The notes under the pieces: model-generated
The model's database searches: none
Seen by the model: only the letters and a program-made list of their open reading frames with translations
What the model was told of the DNA's origin: nothing
Translations under genes and position numbers: made by a program
Source: Tolypeutes matacus
Lineage: Eukaryota; Chordata; Mammalia; Cingulata; Chlamyphoridae
Direction: 5' to 3'
Length of the DNA: 64,000 bases
NCBI GenBank assembly: GCA_026826555.1
Contig: JAKSZT010054304.1
Location: forward strand, 47,793,868-47,857,867
Shown: piece after piece, positions 14,201-24,997 of the stretch
How the letters are laid out: each line of letters opens with the position of its first letter
How positions within the stretch are numbered: the first letter of the stretch is position 1

Positions 14201-17200
14201 CATGGGGAGACCACACAAGCTTTGGGATGGCCAGACATGGATCCGACTTCCAGCTACAATCCTTACTAGTTAGGTTGACTTGGGCTAATTATTTAATTTA
14301 TCCAAGCCTCAGTTGCCTCACATGAAATAAGGATAATACATACTTTGAAGAGTTGCTGCAAGATTTTTGAAATAAAGCGTAAAATTATCTGGCAGAATAT
14401 TTAGCATATTGTAGTTATTTGGTAAGTGATAGTGCTATTGAGTTTGGAATTGATTTTATTCCTTTTTTAAATCTGAAGTTTGAGAAAGGGGAGTTTTACT
14501 GTTAAAAAGCTATAATCCTTTTTTTTATTTTTTATTTTTTTTAAAGCTACAATCCTAAAATCACTAATACACAATCTAGAAAATTCAGAAAACCAAGATC
14601 TTCATAATTTACATTGTGTGAAAACCTGACCTGAAAATCCATGCTTCACTAGACAAAGTATTGCTGGTGATATGTACCTTGTCGCCTTTAAAACTAAATT
14701 CCCACACACATATCTTAAGGGTTTCACACTAGGGATTGTACACATCCAATACATTGTGTGTGGTGACAAATAAGTATGTTTAAGTTTAGAAGAATTGACC
14801 AAGACTTTTGCAGTCAAATTCCAGCTTTGCTATATTAGTTCTACATTTAGTTCCTTGGGCCTTAAAGTCCACCACTGGTAAATTGAAAGAATTGGACGAA
14901 ATCTCTGAAGCTCTTTCTAGCTTTAGTAATTTCAATTTTTAAAATCTCTGAAAATTATTTTAAATATTGGACAATGTTTTCCCTAAAGTATTTTCTATAG
15001 AGAGCCCAAAACCTATGACTAAAGAATAAACTCACCATTGAAGAGATTACTAAATAAAAAAACACATTTGACCATCTTCATGCCAAATTAAAGAGTGATA
15101 CCATGGAAAAAACAGCTTTGTGTCCAGATCTCGGTTCAAATCATGGTTCTGTCATTATAGCTCTATGACCTTTTAAGATTTTTTTTAAATTTCACAAAGG
15201 AATTTAAAACATACTTTCTTCAGAGGGTTGTCATGAGGATAAAACAAGATAAAGTGAGAGTCTCTATCAGAGTGCCTAATTCTGCATTTACTCTCAATAA
15301 ATGTTTGTTCAGTAACAAATCAGAGAAATTATCATTTTAAGTCCAAATAAAAACATGTATATTGGGAAACACTGAGTTCTTTAGTGTTCTTATAAAGCCA
15401 CCTTTGCAAATTATGTGAGGTACCGTTAATAATAGCATGTCTTTGAAAGTAAAGTCTACAGAAGGGATTATGTCTTTTTGGAGGAAAGTGGTATTTAAGT
15501 ACTATACAGATCCAAGGTTAATCACACTTTTCTCTCTCTCTCTCACACACACACACAATCTGGGAGTAGAGAATTCTAAGCCATACAAGGAACAAGCCAC
15601 ATTTCCTAGGATAATACAATGTGATTATTCCCATCAGCTTCTCCATTTTAGAGTACATCTGGGGGTTAAAACTTTTCTTTCTGTGCATACGTGTTATGAA
15701 TTTCAAGCTCTTTAGGTTTTCAAGTTTTCCTTTTAACTGAGGACTTCGTTAAACTAATTTTCTGGTAAGAGAAAATATTAATTTTAGAATCCAAATGCAT
15801 CCTAAACAAAATCCTTTCTCTTTGAAAAGAAAGCAATTTGGAATTTCAAAAAACGTGGTCTCATTTTAAATGTGGCAAAAAATAAAAGTAATTTTATATA
15901 AACCTGTAAGAGCCTATGCTTTCACAGCTAAACTTTCAATATTAAAGGTTCCTTACAACTGCAGGTATTAAAAGGAGAAGACAAGATAACAAGTACATTT
16001 ATGGTACAAAGAAAGTAGCAAGTAAGATTAATTCGAGTGACTTGGGCCACTTTCAATATGAAGGAGGATATCTGGATAGCATACCAAACTGAATTTCAAG
16101 AAACTTGGTTTCTAGTCTGGGCCGATCAATACATTTCTTTCTTGAGCTTTCTTTCTCATCTTTAATAGCATTTTCATTTTTTCCTCACAAGGACAAGAAT
16201 CATGAATGTACTTTGAAAAGTTAAAGTGCCACATACTATGTTCTTTAATCAACATCAATAACATCTATTAAGCAGAGGGTAAAGTGATTATTATGGGGAG
16301 GGAGGAGGTAGGGGATGAGCAGCACTGGGAATTTAAAAATGTATGTTCTTAGGCCCACCCTTGACATCTACTTGCGTGTAATGCAAGGCACTTCACTTCT
16401 CCAGGTCCCAGTTAAGTCACCTGTAAAATGACTTTGCCTGCTTTTCCTTCTAGCTCCAAGACTAATTTTATGCTGTCAATTCGAATCCAAGGGCTAAAAT
16501 ATTTGAGCTCTCATTATATACAATAGAATGAGCCAGACACTGTAAAAGGAACTCTGTAAAATAGGAATCCTGTATGAGCAAAGCTACTTAGACATATGTG
16601 CTAGACACTTGTTTTTGAGAAAATGTTGCAGCTGATTGGTCCATCACTCCTTCATTGGGAAATTGGTGTCAAAGCACCATTATTACATCTCTAAACGTTC
16701 TTTAAATGCTTAGGTTAATATTAAAAGTTACAGTAAAAATGAAAATCAGAAAAATTATTATATAGGCTTAAGGGCAGAAACATACCCCTAAAGATAGACT
16801 GTGGCATTGATATTTTCCAGCATGTGTCTTTTTTTTTTTTTTTTTTTTTTTTAAAAGCCAGGTTGATGGTTCTGAAGCCAGGTCAACGTCTGTCAATTTT
16901 TTGTTAAATGCCCTAGCATACAGAGATTCTTCAATTACATCTTGAAAGGAAAACACCTTCCTAAGACAGGACTGTTCTATTGCAAAATTTAACAAACCAC
17001 CAAACTCAAGTTTAATTATTTCTGCTTTGTTTATTGTTGGTCAAGAGTATATTTAAAGACTTCTTTTTTAAAGTTACAATGAAGAGACTTTATTACTAAA
17101 ATATGGATAACGAGAAATCAAGTTGTTTTGAAAATTAATAATTTGAAAGTGACAAAAGCCCACTCTTCAGTTAAGAGGCAAATAAACAAGGTTTTTAACA

Positions 17201-19060
17201 TAGAGTAAGAAAAAAAGCTTGTGCAGAAATCCCAATGCCTCCCAAAAGAAAATGATAAAATGTGCTTAATATATTTATCCCCACATGGTGATATTAAAAT
17301 CCAAGTTTTTGAGCAAAAAAGTTCTGTTCTGTTCATGTTCCAATATCTACATCTGGGAACACAAATTCAGGTAGATGAGTTAAAGAAAGTCACTACAATC
17401 AAATAGAAAGTCATCAAAACTCAGTTTAAAAGGTACAGAAAAATAATCGCCCAATTTCACCACACAGTAATTACGTCCAGGAAACAAAATATTCAATCCA
17501 GATCAAACAAATCTTTATTATATATATTATTGACTATTTGACCTGATCCTAAAGAAAATATTCTGTGAGTTGATGGCATACATTAGTCAATATATATGCC
17601 AATGACCCCACCCCTAGCACAGGAGTATGCTGCAGCATACCACCACCAGTCGGAGACGGTTCATCTAGTCTGGGAATAACATGGTGTGAAAACAAACAAA
17701 ATCCTTTCCGGGGTCCCAATCCTCTCTTTGGAGGTCTGAGTCAAGAGACTTCTGTTTCCCACAAAGTTTGGAATGAAGAAGGGGAAGCGGTAACCGCTGA
17801 AACATTTTCCCCCCAAAACTTTTTCATCGTCCCAAAAAAGAAATTCTGTACATTTTAAGCCTTAACTCCCTATTCTCTACATTTTTAAACTAACCCTTTA
17901 CCTATTTACCTCGAAAACACTATGGAAAATAGCCAATTCCTTACATGAAAAGTGTCCAGAAACCAGTATTTATCTACAACAGCTCTCCTTTTTAAGGCCT
18001 TAACAGATGGGGACTAAACCACACCCCTCCGTAAGTAGCACATTCCATACAATGGCCAAGCAAAGGATTATTCCACCATCCGCTGGACAAGAGCAAACTT
18101 GTTAAAATTCTGAGAATAAACTCTGATAGTTAACTAAACCTAGTCCTTTTATTATTAAAGTTATTCGGGGGAGAGATGGTTGCAAAAATATCCCGACACG
18201 TCCGCCGGGTAGGAGGAGAGGTAGCGGGAACGAGAACCACACGGGATTTGAGTCGTGCTTTTAACCCGCACCTCCCTGAGTAAGGACGTCTCCCCGAAGG
18301 AGGACATTTCTAGTCGGAGGGAAAGAGCGAACTTTGGGGTTAACCCTCTCCAAACTCCGGAGTTAAGGGAGGAGCAGTAGGCCCTCATTTTCCTGGGCTC
18401 GGTCTCGAAACTTCACCTTTGCCGGAGAGGAAAAGAACCGGTCTCGCCCACAGCCTTCCCGACCCGGGAGGCGGGGCCCTGCGGCGACCCGGGAGGACGG
18501 AGGCGGGGCGGGCTGGCAGAGCCGCCCCACCCCCTTGCATTTTACACCCCCGTCCGCTAAAGAAAGAGGGCCGAGCCCTCCCCCCACCCAAGTCGAAGGG
18601 GGAAGGGGCACAACGAGTGCCTCCGCCCCTCCCCACCTAAGTGGCAAGTCGAGCTCCAGCCCCCGCGCTTCCCCAGGGCTCCTAGGGGCCGCCCCGAGGA
18701 GGTGGGGCCACAATGGGGGGCGCTGACCTCACACCCCTCCCCCTCCGGCCGCTGGCGACTCAGGGAACACCCCGCCCGCTCCAGTGCGGCGGGTGGGGGA
18801 GGCAGCAGAGCAGCCCCAAGCCCTGCAACGGCGCGGGGCGGGGAGGAGCGTGCGCATGGGCGCGCGGCCGCCACCCCCGCGCGCCAGCAAGGCCCCCCAC
18901 GCTCAAGGGCGCGCGCGGGCCCCGAAAGGGAGGAGGCCGCGCGTGGAACCAGAGAGGGCCGAATCCAGGGTCTGTCCCCCACTCATTTACCACTCACCCC
19001 CAGCCACCTCCAACCCGCTCCAGGCCTCGGACTCCGCACTGACCTGACAGGCCGAGACAT
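2153..19060 (-). CDS. NUCKS1: NUCKS1, coding exons 1-3 (3' part outside window)
   Basis: Nuclear casein kinase and cyclin-dependent kinase substrate 1, a small, highly charged, heavily phosphorylated nuclear DNA-binding protein of vertebrates (243 residues in human), implicated in transcription and homologous recombination. Three coding exons are visible: 19044-19060, 3801-3850 and 2153-2258 (17+50+106 nt). They read MSRPVR, then [17 protein letters not shown], then [17 protein letters not shown] and on to NSQED, the start of the known protein. All junctions have GT/AG signals and the phases match. Exon 3 ends with two bases of a codon; the acidic and basic C-terminal exons are not found in 1-2152 and must lie left of the window. 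The start ATG has A at -3. I recall human T where this copy has A after GPP. Identity is certain; only about 57 codons are present. Confidence 0.96.
2259..3800 (-). other. NUCKS1 intron 2
   Basis: 1.5 kb intron. It contains an L1-like relic at about 2660-2810 and a retroposed insert at 3102-3460. No coding signal is seen otherwise. Confidence 0.85.
3102..3460 (+). mobile_element. 5'-truncated L1-like insert with TSD
   Basis: Flanked by aaaaatgtaaaaca (3088-3101 and 3461-3474) and ending in an A-rich tail preceded by (aaat)n and (ga)n. The G-rich body followed by an AT-rich end resembles an L1 3' UTR. The family is not identified with certainty. Confidence 0.55.
3801..3850 (-). CDS. NUCKS1: NUCKS1 coding exon 2
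   Basis: A 50-nt exon encoding [17 protein letters not shown]. The acceptor TTTCTACAG lies just right of 3850 and the donor GTAAGT is at 3800-3795. The entry phase completes the R codon begun in exon 1. Confidence 0.96.
4388..5569 (-). mobile_element. 5'-truncated L1, 3' end, 14-bp TSD
   Basis: The reverse complement carries mammalian L1 ORF2-end/3' UTR sequence (for example the motif complementary to ctgaataatattccattgta near 5100). It is flanked by caaaagatgctttt at 4374-4387 and 5570-5583. The (AAAT)n tail lies at the left end. It is interrupted by the insert at 4888-4984. Confidence 0.8.
4888..4984 (+). mobile_element. Retroposed LTR 3' end (85 bp plus poly(A)) inside the L1
   Basis: A short segment ending gtgagagaataaattcccgt tgttt followed by poly(A) interrupts the L1. 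It is bounded by aaaagtgaggccataca (4871-4887) and aaaagtgagaccataca (4985-5001), a 17-bp TSD with one mismatch. The aactgtgag...aataaatt..cgttgttt string is the poly(A)-signal region of MaLR-type LTRs, so the insert looks like the 3' end of an LTR-terminated transcript mobilised by L1. Confidence 0.65.
5598..5790 (+). repeat. MaLR/MLT-like LTR fragment
   Basis: Contains aaagatgttacttcaattaa followed by ggtgtggc...ggctcaggtgggg and a run resembling the 5' half of MaLR LTRs. Preceded by an 18-base poly(T). Diverged; boundaries are approximate. Confidence 0.45.
6962..7018 (-). mobile_element. SINE tail fragment
   Basis: Poly(T), then aagatttattttatttattt and a C-rich run, i.e. the reverse complement of a DAS-type SINE 3' end. 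It is flanked by ggatttttt on both sides, suggesting a strongly 5'-truncated copy. Confidence 0.6.
7723..7822 (+). mobile_element. Older tRNA-derived SINE
   Basis: The head gggaagccgatgtggctcaa, a diverged B-box region gtttcagtttc and an (aac)n A-rich tail. Confidence 0.8.
8180..8410 (+). repeat. MIR
   Basis: Shows the core gccacttactagtagg, ctcacttgtaaaacaagaat, gttgtagtgagaataa and a gcactgtgctagtacataat end in MIR order. Confidence 0.75.
10717..10900 (+). mobile_element. Young DAS-type SINE with perfect 16-bp TSD
   Basis: Full-length element from gggaagcgg to poly(A), flanked by aagatctcattagcct at 10701-10716 and 10901-10916 without mismatch. The tRNA-like head has an intact B box (ggttcggttcc). 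Confidence 0.95.
11674..12397 (-). mobile_element. Probable solo LTR, ERV1-like
   Basis: On the minus strand the segment starts TGGTTGGAGTG and ends TTTCTGACA (TG...CA). A polyadenylation signal sits in GTGGGTCAATAAACCTGGC about 85 nt before the end, and 4-bp direct repeats aagg flank it (11670-11673 and 12398-12401). A 4-bp duplication and the R-region layout suggest a gammaretrovirus-like (ERV1) LTR. No gag-pol-env is seen. The short TSD leaves some doubt about the right end. Confidence 0.5.
13284..13474 (+). mobile_element. Young DAS-type SINE with 16-bp TSD
   Basis: Full-length element, tail (aaat)n expanded. TSD aaattgattgcttcca at 13267-13282 and 13475-13490. Confidence 0.95.
14178..14432 (+). 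repeat. MIR
   Basis: A long, diverged MIR: cttgggctaattatttaatt, gcctcagttgcctcacatga and gaagagttgctgcaaga in the expected order. Confidence 0.65.
15092..15312 (+). repeat. MIR
   Basis: The order ggttcaaatcatggttctgt, gagggttgtcatgaggataa and ctctcaataaatgtttgttc is MIR-like; a poly(T) run interrupts it near 15180. Confidence 0.6.
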
Positions 19061-19560
19061 GTTCGCTGTCGAAACAGGACCGAGTCGAGAAGCCAAAGAC
19101 TACGACCCCCCCCACCCCGCGCGCTCGGCGCCCCACCCCCCCCGAACTTCGGCCGATGGGGCCGCTGCCGCCGAACCCCGAGCTGCTGGCTTCTCAAACT
19201 CCGCCGCGCCTTCGTTCAGGGCCCCTTGGTCAGACGAGCCCCCCGCTCCCCCGTCTCTTCAAAATGGATGAATCAAACCAGCCGAAAATGCGCCAAAGCC
19301 ACTGTGCAACCGAACGCACTAGGGCTTGTGCACTCCGCCCCAACCCGCCCGCTCATTGGCGATTCCTGCCAGATGCGCCCAGCTCATTAGTTCATTTGAA
19401 TCATCACGTCTCCACGACCCCGCCCTGCTCCCTGATAGGCTCCGCCTACACCGTGGAGTCCTGTTAGTCAAGATGTTTTGAGAGCGCACGGCCGCAAAAC
19501 AAAAATGGTCGCTGCTTGGCCCGCCCCCTGGCTTCCACTCCAGAGTTGCAGATTCGTCTT
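18390..19560. promoter_or_regulatory. NUCKS1 CpG-island promoter
   Basis: A visibly G+C-rich stretch with many CG dinucleotides in an otherwise AT-rich region. It covers the first NUCKS1 exon, the start of intron 1 and upstream DNA. An inverted CCAAT box (attgg at 19355-19359) and several GC-box-like ccgccc runs lie 250-370 bp upstream of the ATG. The transcription start is not resolvable by eye; it probably lies between about 19200 and 19350. Long open frames here on both strands are a composition effect. Confidence 0.8.
19044..19060 (-). CDS. NUCKS1: NUCKS1 coding exon 1
   Basis: The start codon is complementary to 19058-19060 and is followed by codons for SRPV and two bases of R. The donor is CAG|GTCAGT, with its GT at 19043-19042. 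Only 17 coding bases are present; the rest of this exon is 5' UTR in the CG-dense region to the right. Confidence 0.94.
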
Positions 19561-19937
19561 AGGTCGCAACTTGGGACGACTAGAAAAGATGATTTATGTA
19601 GGGTTCAGCATCGCTCATTGTTAGTTCAATATTGTTTCATTTCGCCTCCCTTGATCATCCAGAAACTCCGGAAAGATCGAAACCCGTAGGATAGACAGCA
19701 GATTCGTCACTAAGGGGCTGCTTCAGAATTGGAGGGAAATTCCACAGGTTCAAAAATTTGACCTTAAACCCACAAGCCCCTTCCTCTAGCTTCAGCACTA
19801 GGCCTCAGGGGCCCAATCACGCTACTAGAGTGAAGAGACAGAATCATAATCCAGAAATAACTTTACCACTAGTTTCCACACCTCTTCGCCATTCTGTACT
19901 TTGAGACCCACTTCAGGGTCATTAAAAGTCCCAGTAC

Positions 19938-20158
19938 TGGATTAGGGGCATGAGCTCTGGGTCCACAAGGTGTCACGGTTTGAACCTCAGGCCCACTACT
20001 TGATAGTTGTAGAACTTTCCCTTTCTGCATGTCAATCTACTCATCTGTAAAATGGGGAATAATAGTAATACCTAAATCGTGGGGTTATTAGGATTAAATG
20101 AATTGATATATGAAAGGCCTTTAGGCCAGTCTCTGGCACAAAATAAGCCTTATGTGTT
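19938..20158 (+). repeat. MIR
   Basis: Well-preserved core and end: tcatctgtaaaatggggaat, ggggttattaggattaaatg, gtctctggcacaaaataagc. Confidence 0.8.
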
Positions 20159-20876
20159 TGCTAAATTCAACTTTTAAATGATGAACTAATGTGGGCGTGG
20201 AGGAAGGGGTTAGGGAAGGGATAGATCGGTCCAGAATCTTTCCTGTCAAATAACTGAGGGTAACTTTAAAGTTAAATTTAAATCCATGAATATTTGTTGG
20301 TTGTCCAAAACTCTCAGAGGCTGAGCTCAGGATCCCTGTAGGAACAGCAAAGGCTTTTCTTACCGTTTTGAATAGACCAATCCTTGCCACAGGCAGCTTA
20401 ACAACCAGTTGAATGTATATGCCCCCAAACCAAACAAAAACCACCACCAACAAAAACAAAACACCACTATCTGTCTCCTGAAAGTGTCCCCTTCTTTTAG
20501 GAAAGAGAAGAGCACATTCTAGGAGTGAAGCATTAAACTGTTATCTTTTGCCCCCTTCTATGTCATTCCACCCTCTTTCCCCTAAATGTGTTTTGATTAA
20601 GTGTATTATCATCCAGATTACTGTCAGAATACCAGGACAGAGACTGGGATCATGCAGGAATCACTGAGTAACTTTGTTGGAGGCTGTTTTATTAGGAAAA
20701 TTTTCTCTACTATTTTAGCAAATACCATTATTTGGAATTGTGATATGAGAGAGGAATTCATTACTCATTTGTTAGGTAGTGAATGGAATTGGCCATAGAC
20801 AGCACATCTGGTCAGGTGGAAGGTTCAGAACAGGTTTTCCAAGGCTTTGGCTTGGGAGTTTAAGACCAATATGCAG

Positions 20877-20978
20877 GGGGTCGGATGTGGCTCAACTGGT
20901 TGGGCGTCCATCTCCCATATGGAGGGACCCGGGTTCGTTCCCCGGGACCTCCCAGTAAAAAAAAAAAAAAAAAAAAAA
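20877..20978 (+). mobile_element. SINE (older head type) with 15-bp TSD
   Basis: The head ggatgtggctcaactggttg, a B box gggttcgttcc, then directly poly(A). TSD aagaccaatatgcag at 20862-20876 and 20979-20993. Confidence 0.9.
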
Positions 20979-21419
20979 AAGACCAATATGCAGATGGCCA
21001 CTGAATAAAGGCTCTCCCCCTTTCAAGGTGTGCATCCTACCCTACCTCTCTCCTCACAGCTTTGGCTAACATCTTCCCTCTATTTGCTCATTTTTTCACA
21101 TGGTATTTCAACAAATGCTATCTCTTAGGAAGGAAATAACTGAAGATTTCTTAAACTTCCATTTTACTTTTTAGTGGACAATTACAGAACTATGCCTAAA
21201 AGAGCCCTAGCACTGCTGCCCTGGCTGCCAAGAGACCCTGGAATGCATAGTTCAAAGCCAATTCTCTCTCTCTAACTCATCCACAAATGATTTGCCAGGG
21301 CACCTGTCTCAACCACAGCCAGTCTGTTAGAAACTGAAGGAAGGCACTGGTCATCTGCTGGGTTAGGTCTTAGAAGTATTGTTGGATAACTCTGAAGGAA
21401 CAGTATACTATTGTACTAA

Positions 21420-21462
21420 AATATATATATATACACACACACATACACACACACATATACTA
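21420..21462. repeat. (TA)n/(CA)n microsatellite
   Basis: atatatatatacacacacac followed by further acacac units. Confidence 0.9.
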
Positions 21463-22359
21463 CAGTACTTAAACTATGAGAAACCATGGAAACAAAAAAG
21501 GTTCATGACTAAGAAGACAGAAAAGGCAGAGAGTTGTTCCCTTTCCCTGGAAATTAAATAGAATGGCCTTTTAAATCTAATGCTTAATTTCCCCTATGAT
21601 TTTAGCTATACTTTGAGAAGTAGCTTTTTCCTTTTCTCTTGCGAATGATAAAAGCAGGAAGTGGAAGTACCTGTGTGGTAAGGCTGACAATTCTTCTGTA
21701 TCTCTAACGAAGAAGACCCATTTCCTTCAAGGGCTATGCTACAGCAGCATGGAGTATTATGAAAATCTCAGAGCACTTTGTGTCAGGCACTTTCAGTTAT
21801 GTGAACTGATGAAAGTCAGCCAATCAAGTCCAAAGACAGACACTGCTTCTACACACCAGAGCACCAAAAGATACCTGTCTTTGAAGATCCTACCAGGAAC
21901 TAAAGAAAGCTTCTCCCAGTCTTTTTTATTTTTAACTTCTACCTCTAACTTGCTGGCTCTCTCTGCCTTTCCGTTAGGGTTTAGTAGGGATGATCCCTTG
22001 TCCTCTCTGGTCACAGCCAAATAAGGTGGTGCCAAAGTCAATTTATACTTTCAAACTCATTTGCTCAAACATAATTCTTTCTGCTCCAGACTTCCATCTT
22101 CCTCTCTACCTTTAAAAATGTCAAGAACTAAGTTTAGGTGAATTTCTGCTACTAAAAAAGTAAAGATATACAAGTTGATGTCCAGCTTAAATTGAAGAAG
22201 AAAAATAAAGACTAACACTTGCTGTTTTTCTCAATATCAATAAAATTCTTGTCATTTTAACATTGAAAAAGACAGTTTTATTCATTTAAACCACCGACAA
22301 ATAGTGTTATGTGAACATTGCTGAAAAGGGATGTTCAGCAATGCTGTAATCAAGAATAT

Positions 22360-22510
22360 CTGTTTCTGAGACTAAGCTCTGTGATTTATTATCTAGGTGA
22401 CCTTCAGCAAGTTTCAAACTCTGCCTCAGATCTTTCATTTGTAAAACAGGGATGATTATATTGGCTCTTGCCTACTTCACAAGGTTGGCATAATGAGAAA
22501 AAAAATGGGC
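22360..22510 (+). repeat. MIR fragment
   Basis: Shows ctaggtgaccttcagcaagt, tcatttgtaaaacagggatg and acttcacaaggttggcata, the MIR core and right half. Confidence 0.55.
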
Positions 22511-22734
22511 TCATGTGTGAAAGTAGTTTATATACTATGGAGTACTGTGGGAGGTAGAATGGGATCACATTGTCTTCACTGGCTGAAAAACCCAAACTTT
22601 AACAGCTGTGATATTTCTTGACAGACCATCTCCCAACACTGGGAACAAAGGTAACAAAGACTGCTTACAGCTTAAAGATGGAGAAAAGGAGACAGAAGTG
22701 ATCATCTTTCAACACTGGGGATGTCCAAAATATT

Positions 22735-23340
22735 GTCTCTTTCTCTCTCTACTACTACTACTACCTCCTAACTATTCCTAGGAGTATTTATCTACTCCAA
22801 CCATCACCAATATGGGTGTGATTCCACGAACTATCACCAACCACTCTGCCTCTCTTCTCAGTTCCAGCCTGACATCCCTAACTGCATAACAGACATTTTC
22901 ACTGGGATGGCCACAAACTCAATTTATCTATGTACAACTCATGGTCCTTCCTATATCCATATTCTCTTCCTGGCTCCCCCATTTCTGTCAGCAGTATCAT
23001 CTTCCTCCTAGGTACCTAAGCTCAAATCCTTTATGCTGCTACTCTCTTCACCACCATGCCTTACTGTTTAATCTTCAACGTGGAAATGTCTTGATTTTTC
23101 TTCATCACATTTCTCAAATTCATTTTTCACTTGCCACTTCCACTCTCACAATTGATAATTAAGCTGCCATAACAGCCTTTTTTCTTTTCTCCTTTTTCTG
23201 TAATCTGTCCTAGATACAATAGATAACACTACCTTTCTAAAGCACTGCGTTCATGATATCATTCTCAAACTCAAATTTTCAATAGCTCCACACACCCTCC
23301 ATAATAAAGTTAAACTCCTGATCCTAGCGTTTAAGCTACC
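22735..23340 (+). repeat. L2-like relic
   Basis: A pyrimidine-rich run including cctttctaaagcactgcgtt, aatagctccacacaccctcc and aataaagttaaactcctgat, the style of L2 3' regions. Strongly diverged. Confidence 0.4.
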
Positions 23341-23399
23341 ACCAGAGAAATTTCTCAACACAAATCTATCATTACTTAAAATCTTTCTATGAACTGGGC

Positions 23400-24090
23400 A
23401 AAATATTTATAATACATATGACAGATGTATTGGCAATACATTTGCAATATCCTTAATATATAAAGAGCTTTATAAAAGCACTAAGAAAAAGACAAAAAAA
23501 TTAAAAATAAAAACAGGATACAAAAAAGGTGATTCATAGAATAAAAAACACCAAAACATATTTAAAATATGCTCATTCATAACTAAAAAAAATAAAATAA
23601 TTTAATTAAATTTTTAAAAATTTCTATTGGTAAAAATTGGTAAGTCTTGTTAAGGGTATGGGGAAACTGGGCCCTCATATTGTATTTGTGGGAGTATATA
23701 CTGGTACAAAATTTTGGAGGGAAATTTAGCACTATATTTAAACATAAAGTGTGTATACTCTTTATTCATTACTAGGAATTCCTAAAGAAATTTTCACATA
23801 AATTCATATATAAAGATGTTAATTTGTAGTACTATTTGCAATAGAGGAAAAGGAAATACCCTAAACCGCCATTAATAACTTATGATATATCTGTACAATG
23901 GAATCCTATGCAGTGATTAAAAGGAATGAGGTAAAACTGTATGTGGGAAGATTTCAAGATGCATTAAAAAATGAAAAAACAAATTCCAGGAAACCATATA
24001 CCAGTCTGCTCTTGTTTTTAAAAACAGACATGGAGGGAGTACACAGAGTTGGGACTGTGTATGTAGAGAAAAATCTGTAGTCAAACTCTC
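23400..24090 (+). repeat. Old L1 3' fragment
   Basis: Contains acaatggaatcctatgcagt then gattaaaaggaatgagg, the diverged equivalent of the L1 ORF2-end sequence, in the plus direction. Confidence 0.6.
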
Positions 24091-24429
24091 TGTCATGTTA
24101 TCTTTGAGAGATGAAATTACAGGAGAATTCTATCTCCTTTTTAAAAATGTCTGTATTAATTAAATATATATATATGTTTAGTCTTGGCCCTACTACCAAT
24201 TGGCTGTGTGGCCCTGGGCAAGATCCTCTACCCTACAGCAGAAAGGGGAAGGGGAAAAATAAAGAAATAAATGTTAAAAAAAAAAAAAAAAGAATATAAG
24301 ACTTGGTACTCAGGGCACCGAGATGCAGTTCTTTGCATCTATCTCCATTCTGGATTGTTCTTCCTGGATAGGGACCTTCTCTTCTCCAACTAATAAAATA
24401 TCTGGCACAAGATACACTGTTGATTAGTC

Positions 24430-24760
24430 AGTAACCACTTAATCAATGACTGTCAACAGGCTTTCTCACCTTATTTCCCAATACTCCAAAACATGAATTC
24501 TTTGGCCTATTGGCTACTTCCCAACCCTGCCAAAGAATTCTAAACACTCTTCTTCCTAACATGAAATGGTATGCCATCCCTTACTCAATCTGTATCCAAC
24601 TCAAGTCCTACTTCTCTTTAAGAAACCTTCCTTTACCTCCTTCTCCTTTGAAGGAGAGATGTGTTTACATCTTTCACAACTCTTACTGCAATACTGGATA
24701 CATGAAAGGTGCATCATCAAAAGTGTATTCTTTAAATGTGAATACAATTATGCAAAACCA
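24430..24760 (+). repeat. L2 3' end-like relic
   Basis: Shows ccaactcaagtcctacttct, ttaagaaaccttcctttacc and acaactcttactgcaatact, the L2 3' pattern. Confidence 0.45.
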
Positions 24761-24909
24761 ATCTGCATTAAAAAACTGGCTGATAGCAAATTTATCAAAA
24801 TGTAAACAGGTTTTGTTCGAATTGTGGAGGCTATGGGTGATTTAGATTTTTCTTCTTTTCTCCTTTTTCCTTAGGGAGCTTGTCTGTAAACTTTCATTAT
24901 AGAAGTATT

Positions 24910-24997
24910 GGAGCAGATGTAGCCCAGTAGTTGAGCGCCTGCTTCCCATGTACGAGGTCCTGGGTTCAATCTCCGGTACCTCCAAAAAAAAAAAAAA
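24910..24997 (+). mobile_element. Older SINE head plus poly(A)
   Basis: ggagcagatgtagcccagta ... cctgggttcaatctccggta followed by poly(A). No clear TSD. Confidence 0.75.

Larger units (their letters stand above)
3851..19043 (-). other. NUCKS1 intron 1, about 15.2 kb
   Basis: A large first intron. Listed contents: an L1 3' fragment (4388-5569), an LTR-like piece (5598-5790), SINEs (6962, 7723, 10717, 13284), MIRs (8180, 14178, 15092), an LTR (11674-12397) and poly(T)/simple tracts (16827-16852). From about 15.4 to 18.3 kb only AT-rich intron without a recognisable element is seen. Confidence 0.85.

Noticed and set aside
18557..19271. Several long overlapping open frames on both strands (up to 189 codons)
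   Set aside because: They lie in the CG-rich NUCKS1 promoter, where stop codons are rare. They are rich in Pro, Ala, Gly and Arg, show no known domain and overlap each other on both strands.
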